NCBI GenBank assembly: GCA_023392185.1
Contig: JAEVZP010000049.1
Span: 1 to 5,847, forward strand
DNA: 5,847 nt
Direction of reading: 5' to 3'
DNA from: Bacteroidota bacterium
Lineage (GTDB): Bacteria; Bacteroidota; Bacteroidia; Chitinophagales; Chitinophagaceae
Below, one piece after another: positions 1 through 5,623 of the stretch; within the stretch, counting starts at the first letter, position 1, and the number at the start of each line of letters is the position of its first letter. Under the pieces are notes generated by a model that ran no database searches, was not told the DNA's origin, and saw only the letters and a list, made by a program, of their open reading frames with translations. Made by a program: the position numbers and the translations under genes.

Positions 1-1
1 G

Positions 2-2398
2 CGCACCTTTGTGGACACCACTATTCTTATCCTGGGAGACCGGTCGGTTAGCCTCGATGCAGACCGGTTTTTCCGAAGCTCAACCCATTATTTTGAAGGC
101 ACCTTTAATCTGACCGGGTACGATATTGCACACACTGAAGTGCGGGCAGAATTTGACTTTATGTTGCACGGCGCTTCCCAGTATCCCGACAGCAACGGCG
201 TATGGGTGCGCGGCACCGATACCGATCCGTGGGTGGTGCTCTATGCTTTCGATACTTCAGACCCGAAGGGAGTCCGGCGCAACAGTGGCTCGCTTTCCGT
301 AACCGATGTGTTGCGGGCCAGCGGTCAGCAGTTGAGTAGCAGTACGGCTTTTTCATTCCGTCAAAAAGACACCACCGTTATTGCCGCCGCCGATTACGGA
401 ACCGGTTATACCCTGGACAATTTCCGGCTCTATACCCTTGGGAATGATATTGCCCTGCTGTCCATCGACACGCCTGGCGAAAGCAGTTGCGGGCTGCAAC
501 CAGACGCACATCTGACGATTACAATTGCCAATGGCACCTACCAACCCCAGTACCAGGTTCCGGTTTCCTACCGGCTGGACAGCGGACCGGTTTTCACCGA
601 TACCATTGCTTTTTTCGGCCCTAAAGACACCCTGCGGTATTCGTTCCGGCAAAGCCTCCAAATCCGGGATTATGAGCCGCACCGGCTGGACGTCTGGGTG
701 CACTATGCTCCGGATGCTTATGCACCGAACGACAGCATGCTGGGCTTTGTTTTCCGGCAGCAACGGCTGATTGCCACCTTCCCGTACCTCGAAAACTTTG
801 AAGCCGGCAGCAACGGCTGGTATGCCGAAGGTAACAACAGCTCCTGGAAGCGGGGAACCCCCCAAAGCCCAAACATCAAACAGGCTGCGAGCGGCGTTAT
901 GGCGTGGAAAACAGGCCTGGAACAGGGATATCTTCCCAAAGAAAAATCCTATCTCTATTCACCCTGCTTTGACCTGAGTGGGATGGCGAAGCCGCAGCTC
1001 AGCTTCAGCCTTGCCTATGATTTTGAAAACTGCGGCAACGCCTTCTGCGACGGCGCGTGGCTGGAATGGAGCGATGACGGCCAAACCTGGACCCGGCTGG
1101 GCCTTTCAGTAGAAGGCTTTAACTGGTATGACAGTCTGCAACACCGCGCCTGGACGGGCAGCGGCCAATACCGCTGGCGCGTCTCTACTATAGGGCTGCC
1201 CACCTGGGCGCATGGCCCAATCCGAATGCGCTTTGGGATGCAGGCGGACCCACTGGAGCAGCGCGAAGGCCTCGCCGTGGACGACATCTATATCTACGAT
1301 GCCGAAGGACCGGTCTTCAGCGGAAGGACTGCCCTGGTTGAAAAAACCATAAGTGCTGTGCAGCAGGTAGTGGATTTCCGGAAAAACGGCGCGCTGATGG
1401 CCCGCATCCGCAACAACAGTCAGGATCTGGGCGCCACACAGGTAGAAGATTATGGCTTTGAAAGGATTGTGGATGCTTTTGTCCAACAGCGCTATCTGCC
1501 CCGCAGCTTTGTCGTTGAGACACAAAAGCCGCTTTCCGGACCGGTCGCAACGGATTTTTATATTGCTGAAAAAGATGTGCTTCAAATGCTGGCTGACACC
1601 GCTTGCGACGGCTGCCCAACTGCGCCGGATGCCTACCGCCTGGGAATACTCACCTACAGCGGTGAAAATAAGGCGGAAGAAGACGACTCGCTGGCCAACA
1701 ACCGCGACGGCAACTACGCATTTACACCTTATACACGGATTGCCTGGATTCCCTACGACAGCGGCTATATCGCCCGGTATGACATGTCGCAGACAGGCGA
1801 GATATGGTTTGCGGCTGGTGCAAACCCTTATTCCTATCCAACCCTAAACCGCACACTGACTTTCAGCGCAACCCGCAAGACGCCGACAGCCGTTTCCTTA
1901 AAAATTGAATCCCGCGAGGATGCCCGCATCAGCCGGTATGAGATCTACCGGTCGGTGGCCGGAAAAACGCCGTTCGAGAAAATCTACGAAAACAGAGCCC
2001 GCCATTTTTCCACACCGGTCACCTACATTGCAGAGGACATGCCGCCGGCAGCGCCCGGTGACACGGTGCTGTATCAGGTGCAGTGGATCGGCCGGGAAAG
2101 CGGACTGCGTTTCCGGAGCAGGGTAGAGCGCCTCCTCTGGCTTCCGGAAAAAACCTGGACCGTCTATCCCAACCCGGCACCAGACGGGCGCTTTCAGTTG
2201 CAATACAGCGCGCCCGTCGGCGAACAGCTCAGGCTGCAAATCACGGATATTTCCGGAAAAGTGTTGTTCCGGAAGGAAGTGGTCAATACCGTTTTCCAAA
2301 CCATACTCGACCTGCCGCTCCAACTGCGCCCCGGCGTGTATCTGCTGCGCACCGAGGTAGAAGGACAGGTGCGCGTAGAGCGAATTGTAGCGTTGTAG
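2..2398 (+). CDS. Large secreted multidomain protein with T9SS type A C-terminal sorting domain (5'-truncated)
   Basis: The reading frame is open from base 2 to the TAG at 2396-2398, so the gene begins outside the window. The GTG at 11 is an internal valine codon, not a start. In order I see: a beta-rich N-terminal piece ending in a 'TLDNFRLYT' strand (to ~440); a CARDB/Ig-like module opening 'NDIALLSIDTPGESSCGL' (~442-770), a pattern common in Bacteroidota surface proteins; a MAM-like jelly-roll (~779-1300) with 'LENFEAGSNGW', 'SPCFDLS', 'WSDDGQTWTRLG' and closing 'AVDDIYIYD'; an unnamed region (~1301-1850) with an acidic 'ENKAEEDDSLANNRDGNY' segment; a fibronectin-III-like stretch (~1855-2140); and a C-terminal domain (~2155-2395) with 'VYPNPAPDGRF', 'ITDISGKVL' and 'LRPGVYLLR', diagnostic of T9SS type A sorting signals. 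The protein should be exported and released or anchored at the cell surface. No catalytic domain is visible; an enzyme or adhesin part could lie upstream. The overall class is secure, the function unknown. Confidence 0.93.
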   Translation, partial: RTFVDTTILILGDRSVSLDADRFFRSSTHYFEGTFNLTGYDIAHTEVRAEFDFMLHGASQYPDSNGVWVRGTDTDPWVVLYAFDTSDPKGVRRNSGSLSVTDVLRASGQQLSSSTAFSFRQKDTTVIAAADYGTGYTLDNFRLYTLGNDIALLSIDTPGESSCGLQPDAHLTITIANGTYQPQYQVPVSYRLDSGPVFTDTIAFFGPKDTLRYSFRQSLQIRDYEPHRLDVWVHYAPDAYAPNDSMLGFVFRQQRLIATFPYLENFEAGSNGWYAEGNNSSWKRGTPQSPNIKQAASGVMAWKTGLEQGYLPKEKSYLYSPCFDLSGMAKPQLSFSLAYDFENCGNAFCDGAWLEWSDDGQTWTRLGLSVEGFNWYDSLQHRAWTGSGQYRWRVSTIGLPTWAHGPIRMRFGMQADPLEQREGLAVDDIYIYDAEGPVFSGRTALVEKTISAVQQVVDFRKNGALMARIRNNSQDLGATQVEDYGFERIVDAFVQQRYLPRSFVVETQKPLSGPVATDFYIAEKDVLQMLADTACDGCPTAPDAYRLGILTYSGENKAEEDDSLANNRDGNYAFTPYTRIAWIPYDSGYIARYDMSQTGEIWFAAGANPYSYPTLNRTLTFSATRKTPTAVSLKIESREDARISRYEIYRSVAGKTPFEKIYENRARHFSTPVTYIAEDMPPAAPGDTVLYQVQWIGRESGLRFRSRVERLLWLPEKTWTVYPNPAPDGRFQLQYSAPVGEQLRLQITDISGKVLFRKEVVNTVFQTILDLPLQLRPGVYLLRTEVEGQVRVERIVAL
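1374..1386 (+). repeat. Iterated palindrome, copy 1 (in-gene)
   Basis: This is ATTTCCGGAAAAA, containing the 10-bp palindrome TTTCCGGAAA at 1375-1384. It lies in the T9SS protein gene and encodes Asp-Phe-Arg-Lys, so here codon usage partly explains the word. The same core recurs at seven other places in the window. Confidence 0.6.
2249..2260 (+). repeat. Iterated palindrome, copy 2 (in-gene)
   Basis: This is ATTTCCGGAAAA inside the T9SS sorting-domain coding region. The reading frame here (Ile-Ser-Gly-Lys) differs from copy 1 (Phe-Arg-Lys), so the word is not a by-product of one peptide motif. Confidence 0.6.
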
Positions 2399-2431
2399 GA
2401 TTGAGGTAAGAAAAACAACGCATGCATCGCG

Positions 2432-2504
2432 ATTTCCGGAAAATTTGGGGTTCTCTTCAATCCTGATAGGCCGCTGCGGGCTTGTGTCCATGACCTGTCA
2501 GGTC
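2432..2504 (+). repeat. Diverged ~72-bp intergenic repeat, copy A
   Basis: The copy opens with ATTTCCGGAAAATTTG, continues with GGGTTCTCTTC, and closes with a 13-base inverted repeat, GACCTG-T-CAGGTC, at 2492-2504. The copy at 2805-2875 has the identical 16-base head, GTTCTCTT two bases downstream of the head here and one base downstream there, and GTCAGGTC at offset 65 here versus 63 there. The middle is only loosely conserved (CTG-G-GCT, TCCA). Shared order and spacing suggest one repeat family rather than chance words. Its function is unknown. Confidence 0.6.
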
Positions 2505-2619
2505 CGTATGATACCGCTTAATCGGTCAAAAAGCATCCAAGACGGCTGCGCCTGCTATGTACGAAGTTGGCATTGAAGTGCAGGATGCGTCCAGAAAATA
2601 TACCAACAGGATTCACCCC

Positions 2620-2709
2620 TTGTTTTGTCATTCCGCTCAAAGGCGAAATCTCACTGAAAAGAAAACCCCTAAAAAGAAGACCCTGCCTTTCGGCAGGGTG
2701 ACAAAACAA
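2620..2709. repeat. 90-bp MITE-like element with 11-bp terminal inverted repeats
   Basis: The left end TTGTTTTGTCA (2620-2630) is the exact inverse of the right end TGACAAAACAA (2699-2709). Inside the left end is 'TTCCGCTCAAAGGCGAAATCTC' like DNA (2631-2651), resembling the 'GTCATTCCG...AATCTC' words widespread in Bacteroidota spacers. Inside the right end is a perfect 7-bp hairpin (2681-2698) followed by TGACA. The element is too small to encode a transposase. It is best read as a non-autonomous dispersed repeat. I see no clear target-site duplication outside the inverted repeats. Confidence 0.55.
2671..2698 (-). terminator. Probable intrinsic terminator for the reductase transcript
   Basis: Read on the minus strand, CCCTGCC pairs with GGCAGGG around a GAAA tetraloop (2681-2698), followed directly by TCTTCTTTTT (2680-2671). 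A 7-bp GC-rich stem with a stable tetraloop and a U-rich tail is a classic Rho-independent terminator. It lies ~225 bases past the reductase stop at 2923. On the plus strand the same hairpin has no T-run after it, so it favours minus-strand termination. It is embedded in the 90-bp repeat element. Confidence 0.5.
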
Positions 2710-2804
2710 AAGACAACGGCTGGGCAGTCTCAAGCACATTCGGGAAGATTTTTGGTGGAAGTGGAGGCAACAACCAAAGCGCTATAACGAATATAGAAAG
2801 CTCC

Positions 2805-2875
2805 ATTTCCGGAAAATTTGTGTTCTCTTTCAGCCAGAGGGACATCTGTGAGCTATGCGCTCCACCCGTCAGGTC
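2805..2875 (+). repeat. Diverged ~72-bp intergenic repeat, copy B
   Basis: This copy has the identical 16-base head ATTTCCGGAAAATTTG, then TGTTCTCTTTC, and ends with ACCCGTCAGGTC. The inverted-repeat tail is decayed compared with copy A (ACCCG for GACCTG on the left side), while GTCAGGTC is kept. Confidence 0.6.
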
Positions 2876-2880
2876 GGAAG

Positions 2881-2893
2881 ATTTTCCGGAAAT
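2881..2893 (-). repeat. Iterated palindrome, inverted intergenic copy
   Basis: On the minus strand this reads ATTTCCGGAAAAT, an exact 13-base match to the heads of copies A and B. It lies 5 bases past the end of copy B, so copy B is flanked by the palindrome in opposite orientations. It also lies 29 bases past the reductase stop, within that gene's 3' untranslated region. Confidence 0.6.
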
Positions 2894-2922
2894 CGGGAGG
2901 CTATTGGCCTTCCCGGCAGCCC

Positions 2923-4176
2923 TTACCGGTTAAACAGAATATTGAAATAAAATGACGGCTTGCGCAGCTTGTCACGCAGGTCGAGGTCGGAGAACATTCC
3001 GGAAATAGTGTTGCGCAGCTCGGGACTTTTTTCCGCTTTGTTGACTACAAAATTGAACAACCACGGGTAGTTGCACAGCTTTTGCAGCGTGGCGCTGATG
3101 CGGATTTCATCGCCGAGGCGGCGGTACAAAACGGCATCATATTCGGCCTTTAAAAACGCGGCATCCGTACGACCCGCAGCCAGGGCTTTTTCAATGGCAC
3201 CGGCGGCCAGCATCCCGCTGTAAAGCGCATTCCCCACGCCTTCTCCGGAAAACGCATCAATCAGTGCGGCCGCGTCGCCGGTAAGCAGAAAGCCGTCGCC
3301 GGAAACGGGTTCCTGCGTGGTGGCCATGGGCAGTCCCCAACCCAGGATTTTGCCTTCCAGCTGGGCGTTCTGAAACCGCTTTTTAAGCGCCGGATTGGTT
3401 TGCAGCGCATTCTGAAACACCTCGCGCAGGTTCAGCTTTTTATCCCGCACCCGCGCCGAAAGCATCCCGATTCCGACGTTGCAGCGGCCTTCCGGCAAGG
3501 GAAAAACCCACAAATACCCCGGCAAGGCTTCTTTAATAAAATGCAGTTCAATGAAGTCGGACTCGTGCATTCCCGTCACGCCGGTATAGTATGCGCGCAG
3601 GCCCACCGAGTCGGTTTTCCGGACTTCATTTTGCCCCATAAATGCCTTGCGAACAACACTTTTATCGCCGTCGGCACCCACAATAATATCGGCGGTAATG
3701 GTTTTTTCGACCCCGTCCTGCTGATAAACCACTTGATTCACACCGCCTTCCCGCGAAACCGATTTGATGGAAACGCCCTGTTGCACATCAGCAAATTGCG
3801 GATCCAGCTTGCTGAACAAAAAATCATCAAAGCGCAGCCGTGAAACCGTGAAACCGGGTGCTGCTTCGCCAGGCCGCAACGCATCGGGGTAGCGGATGTC
3901 GAGCGCCTTGCCGTTGGGGGCCACAAACTGAATGCCGCGCGAAGGCAAAAACTGCTCTGTTTCCCGGAAAATCTCGTGGAGCCACGGCGCGTGGGCGGTG
4001 CGCAGCACGTAGCACGACTTGCCGCTGATGGCATCGCCGCACACTTTGTCGCGCGGAAAACTGGCTTTTTCCAGAAGGGTATGTGGAATGCCGTTTTTAG
4101 ACAGAAAAAAAGACGTTCCGCAACCGGCAGGACCGGCACCGATAATCAGAACTTTTACGTGCGTGGCAGAAGACAT
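2923..4176 (-). CDS. Geranylgeranyl reductase family FAD-dependent oxidoreductase
   Basis: The product is a 417-residue cytosolic or membrane-peripheral flavoprotein. I chose the ATG at 4176-4174 (MSSATHVKV) because the FAD-binding strand follows directly; the upstream TTG at 4197 would add seven residues read from repeat DNA. Visible motifs are the Rossmann dinucleotide loop GAGPAG (13-18) with acidic Glu36 closing the fold, PRDKVCGD (41-48) typical of the ChlP/GGR branch, VGADGDKSVVR (166-176), a PxYxWxFP-x8-GxG motif (219-237, 'YLWVFP' then 'GIG') like that described for archaeal geranylgeranyl reductases, and GDAA...GEGVGNAL (300-318), the second FAD contact. Length is normal for the family. 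Members reduce isoprenoid double bonds of lipids, chlorophyll side chains or quinones. The substrate here cannot be told: no isoprenoid, menaquinone or pigment gene is adjacent. There is no Shine-Dalgarno site before the ATG, and the 5' leader is a heptamer repeat array. Confidence 0.9.
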   Translation of the reverse strand: MSSATHVKVLIIGAGPAGCGTSFFLSKNGIPHTLLEKASFPRDKVCGDAISGKSCYVLRTAHAPWLHEIFRETEQFLPSRGIQFVAPNGKALDIRYPDALRPGEAAPGFTVSRLRFDDFLFSKLDPQFADVQQGVSIKSVSREGGVNQVVYQQDGVEKTITADIIVGADGDKSVVRKAFMGQNEVRKTDSVGLRAYYTGVTGMHESDFIELHFIKEALPGYLWVFPLPEGRCNVGIGMLSARVRDKKLNLREVFQNALQTNPALKKRFQNAQLEGKILGWGLPMATTQEPVSGDGFLLTGDAAALIDAFSGEGVGNALYSGMLAAGAIEKALAAGRTDAAFLKAEYDAVLYRRLGDEIRISATLQKLCNYPWLFNFVVNKAEKSPELRNTISGMFSDLDLRDKLRKPSFYFNILFNR

Positions 4177-4182
4177 GGGGTA

Positions 4183-4267
4183 GAGACCAGAAATCAAAAT
4201 TCAGAAGCCAAAAGTCAAGGCCCGGGGTTCAAAAATCAAAATTCAGGATTCAGAGATTCAAAAAGCA
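4183..4267. repeat. Degenerate heptanucleotide tandem array in the reductase 5' leader
   Basis: Bases 4183-4252 split into ten consecutive 7-base units in perfect register: GAGACCA, GAAATCA, AAATTCA, GAAGCCA, AAAGTCA, AGGCCCG, GGGTTCA, AAAATCA, AAATTCA, GGATTCA. Nine of the ten end in CA, and only the sixth departs. After one extra G (4253), AGATTCA and AAAAGCA continue the pattern to 4267. The consensus is about RAARTCA. The array stops 6 bases before the reductase ATG (4174-4176), so on the minus strand it forms the untranslated leader or promoter as TGAnTTT units. Heptanucleotide repeats of this general kind are known from cyanobacteria (STRR sequences). Confidence 0.75.
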
Positions 4268-4334
4268 AGAACCTGTACCGGCATTTAAAATTGGGGCAGT
4301 TTGTTTGGAAGATCCAAGAGATTTGGCGCATTGG

Positions 4335-4360
4335 ATTTCCGGAAATAAAGGGTTCCCTTC
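4335..4360 (+). repeat. Iterated palindrome with conserved tail, copy C
   Basis: This is the perfect 12-bp palindrome ATTTCCGGAAAT (4335-4346), then AAA and GGGTTCCCTTC (4350-4360). The GGGTTC lies 15 bases from the palindrome start, versus 16 in copy A at 2432, so the intergenic element extends beyond the palindrome. It sits ~90 bases upstream of the PadR gene. Confidence 0.5.
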
Positions 4361-4430
4361 CCAAAAAGCAGCCTCAAAGAAGGCGGCGAAGGTAGGGGTA
4401 GAAATTTTTTTTAGAATGTTTTGATCTCCA

Positions 4431-4451
4431 ATACCTAAATTCGTGAGGTAT
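4431..4451. promoter_or_regulatory. Candidate PadR autoregulatory operator with overlapping -7 box
   Basis: ATACCT (4431-4436) and AGGTAT (4446-4451) form a perfect 6-bp inverted repeat with a 9-base spacer, whose right arm contains the first two bases of the PadR start codon. Inside it, TAAATTCG (4436-4443) matches the Bacteroidota -7 consensus TAnnTTTG at 5 of its 6 fixed positions, but no clear TTG -33 element lies at the expected distance. If the box is used, transcription would begin at or next to the ATG, giving a leaderless mRNA. PadR-family repressors commonly bind inverted repeats at their own promoters. Symmetry and position support an operator; binding is inferred. Confidence 0.45.
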
Positions 4452-4803
4452 GGCAGCGCAGAACGTTTCTCAAAAGCTTTTGCAAGGCAGCCTGACGGGT
4501 ATTATCCTGAAGCTGCTTTCCGAAAACGGTCGCATGTATGGCTATGAAATGACCCAGGCGGTGCGGGAAAAAACCGGCGGTCGGTTGTCGCTGACGGAAG
4601 CCGCCCTGTACCCGGCGCTGCACAAGCTGCTGGCCGACGGCCTGCTGCAAACCGAAACTGAAACCGTAAGCGGGCGGCAGCGTAAATATTACCGCATTGC
4701 CGCGCCGAAGCAAACCGCCTCCGAAGAAGTATTAGCCTCCCTGCGCGAATCGGTCGCGATCCTTCAAAACCTGCTCAACGATTATGGACCTCAAAAAGCC
4801 TGA
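4450..4803 (+). CDS. PadR family transcriptional regulator
   Basis: The product is a 117-residue winged-helix DNA-binding protein of the short PadR type. The N-terminal helix-turn-helix (~10-65) contains 'MYGYEMTQAV' (29-38) and the family signature 'LYPALHKLLADGLL' (53-66). The wing is 'TVSGRQRKYYRI' (71-82), and a single C-terminal amphipathic helix (~89-110) should make the dimer. The length is normal for this subfamily. The ATG at 4450 fits the family's N-terminus; GAGG lies only one base before it, too close to act as a ribosome site. The gene ends at 4803, 20 bases inside the next gene, so the two are co-transcribed and probably translationally coupled. Small PadR proteins beside a HAAS/DUF1700 membrane protein form a recurrent pair thought to link membrane or ligand signals to transcription. 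The effector and targets are unknown, and autorepression is likely from the inverted repeat over its start. Confidence 0.92.
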   Translation: MAAQNVSQKLLQGSLTGIILKLLSENGRMYGYEMTQAVREKTGGRLSLTEAALYPALHKLLADGLLQTETETVSGRQRKYYRIAAPKQTASEEVLASLRESVAILQNLLNDYGPQKA

Positions 4804-5482
4804 ACTCTCCGAAAGCGAGCTGCAAACTTTGTGTGCATTTATTTCCCGCAAAGGTTTTGGCGAGCCGGCGCTGCTGCTCGAAATCCTCGACCATTTTGCC
4901 TGCAAGGTAGAAGAGCTGAGCGCGCAGCATCCCGACTGGCCGCTGGAAAAAAGAATGGAAGAAGCGCACCGGCAGTTTGGCGTTGCCGGTTTTTATCCGC
5001 TGGTGAAAAACTATGAAGAAGGCTTGCAGCGCCACTACAGCCGGTATTTCCGGAAATCGCTGGCCGCAGGTTTTGGCGATGCCCGCACGCTGGGGCTGGT
5101 GCTGCTGGCGCCTTTGCTTTTCTATATTGTGACCCTGCTGACTTTTCCCCTCTGGCAACAGCTCACCGGAAATCTTTCCTATGCCCCGGCAGCATGGATC
5201 GCTTTCCTGGCCTTTGCTGTAATAGATATCATTCAGATACGCCGTTTCCCCAAACGGAGTCATGTTTTTATGCGGGCCGCGCAGAGCAGTTGGTATAGCA
5301 GTCTTTTTCTGCCCAGTATATACTTTGTTTTTATACCGTTAAGCGAGCACGTGCCGTTGCCGGTTTTGTTGGGCCTTTCAGCGGCGTACGTCCTGTTCCA
5401 GCAAGCCCGGTATGCTACTTTCCGGCAGGCGCGGCACGATTATGAGGAAAAAGTAGCCGGCTTTAAACCGGTAGCCGGGTAA
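4784..5482 (+). CDS. Four-helix integral membrane protein with HAAS/DUF1700-like N-terminus, PadR partner
   Basis: This 232-residue protein starts at ATG 4784, inside the PadR gene, and has no Shine-Dalgarno site, so it probably relies on coupled translation. Residues ~1-90 are soluble and helical, with 'LLLEILDHFACKVEEL' (30-45) and 'MEEAHRQFGVAGF' (58-70). That layout (acidic helix with DH, then an EA...FG helix) resembles the HAAS/DUF1700 domains found next to PadR regulators. I see four hydrophobic segments at ~102-123, ~133-151, ~170-186 and ~189-206. A charged loop 'RRFPKRSH' (153-160) separates the second and third, and the C-tail is basic/acidic and presumably cytosolic. No enzyme motif is visible. 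The likely role is as membrane partner or effector of the PadR protein, inferred from overlap and domain resemblance. The family match is by pattern only, so 'uncharacterised membrane protein' is the safe minimum. Confidence 0.8.
   Translation: MDLKKPELSESELQTLCAFISRKGFGEPALLLEILDHFACKVEELSAQHPDWPLEKRMEEAHRQFGVAGFYPLVKNYEEGLQRHYSRYFRKSLAAGFGDARTLGLVLLAPLLFYIVTLLTFPLWQQLTGNLSYAPAAWIAFLAFAVIDIIQIRRFPKRSHVFMRAAQSSWYSSLFLPSIYFVFIPLSEHVPLPVLLGLSAAYVLFQQARYATFRQARHDYEEKVAGFKPVAG
5046..5057. repeat. Iterated palindrome, perfect 12-bp copy inside the membrane protein gene
   Basis: ATTTCCGGAAAT is a perfect 12-bp palindrome encoding part of Tyr-Phe-Arg-Lys-Ser in the juxtamembrane segment. It is the same 12-mer as the intergenic copy at 4335-4346. 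Confidence 0.6.
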
Positions 5483-5515
5483 AGAGAGGCGTCTGTGAGA
5501 TTTTAGAAGGATAGA

Positions 5516-5527
5516 ATTTCCGGAAAA
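5516..5527 (+). repeat. Iterated palindrome, copy downstream of the PadR operon
   Basis: This is ATTTCCGGAAAA, 34 bases past the stop of the membrane protein gene, directly followed by a hairpin (5529-5550). The GTTC tail seen in the other intergenic copies is not at the expected offset; TTTGGTTC occurs a few bases further on. Confidence 0.6.
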
Positions 5528-5528
5528 C

Positions 5529-5550
5529 GGACGCTTTTGGTTCGGCGTCC
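5529..5550. other. Hairpin, 6-bp perfect stem
   Basis: GGACGC (5529-5534) pairs with GCGTCC (5545-5550) across a 10-base loop. It starts one base after the iterated palindrome and 46 bases after the membrane protein stop, so it is in that operon's 3' untranslated region. There is no T-run after it. Confidence 0.4.
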
Positions 5551-5575
5551 TGCCTTGCGGAACGTCGCGGTATTG

Positions 5576-5608
5576 TGCAGGCCGCGCCTGCAACCGAAAC
5601 ATTTTTTT
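5576..5608 (+). terminator. Possible terminator of the PadR operon
   Basis: TGCAGGC (5576-5582) and GCCTGCA (5586-5592) form a perfect 7-bp GC-rich stem with a 3-base loop. A run of seven T (5602-5608) follows, but nine bases beyond the stem, further than in a canonical intrinsic terminator. It is the best candidate end for the operon transcript, ~95 bases past the stop codon. Confidence 0.35.
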
Positions 5609-5623
5609 CAGACACACGGGTTG

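Larger units (their letters stand above)
2399..2922. other. Convergent intergenic spacer filled with dispersed repeats; no credible gene
   Basis: This is 524 bases between the stop of the T9SS protein gene (+) and the stop of the reductase gene (-). The short open frames in it translate repeat DNA into low-complexity peptides of the 'CHSAQRRNL' and 'LPFGRVTK' type, which are familiar false proteins from Bacteroidota intergenic repeats. The spacer holds two copies of an ATTTCCGGAAAA-headed repeat, a 90-bp inverted-repeat element containing a terminator hairpin, and an inverted copy of the palindrome. No RNA gene was recognised. Confidence 0.75.
4177..4449. other. Divergent spacer between reductase (-) and padR-like gene (+)
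   Basis: This is 273 bases serving as the upstream region of both flanking genes. The half next to the reductase is a degenerate 7-base repeat array (4183-4267). The middle holds the palindrome ATTTCCGGAAAT with a GGGTTCCCTTC tail. The half next to the PadR gene carries a T8 tract (4405-4412) and a promoter/operator candidate. I could not place a convincing promoter for the reductase. No RNA gene or small ORF with protein-like features was seen. Confidence 0.7.

Noticed and set aside
11..13. GTG as start of the large secreted protein
   Set aside because: The frame is open back to base 2 and the sequence before it reads as protein. There is no signal peptide after it, so the gene simply begins outside the window.
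2557..2787. Open frame of 76 codons (+) in the convergent spacer, and a 73-codon frame opposite it (2518-2739)
   Set aside because: Both are translations of the 90-bp inverted-repeat element and its flanks, giving basic low-complexity peptides typical of repeat-derived false proteins.
4177..4197. Upstream TTG start for the reductase
   Set aside because: It would add seven residues encoded by the heptamer array. The ATG at 4176 directly precedes the FAD-binding strand.
4183..4267. CRISPR array
   Set aside because: Units are 7 bases with no spacers and no cas genes are present. This is a simple tandem repeat.
4445..4448. GAGG as a Shine-Dalgarno site for the PadR gene
   Set aside because: It is only one base from the ATG, too close to act, and is better explained as part of the inverted repeat. 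Bacteroidota generally do not depend on this site.
5453..5478. Repeated GTAGCCGG, 18 bases apart
   Set aside because: It encodes a repeated Val-Ala-Gly at the membrane protein C-terminus. Two short copies in coding sequence are not notable.
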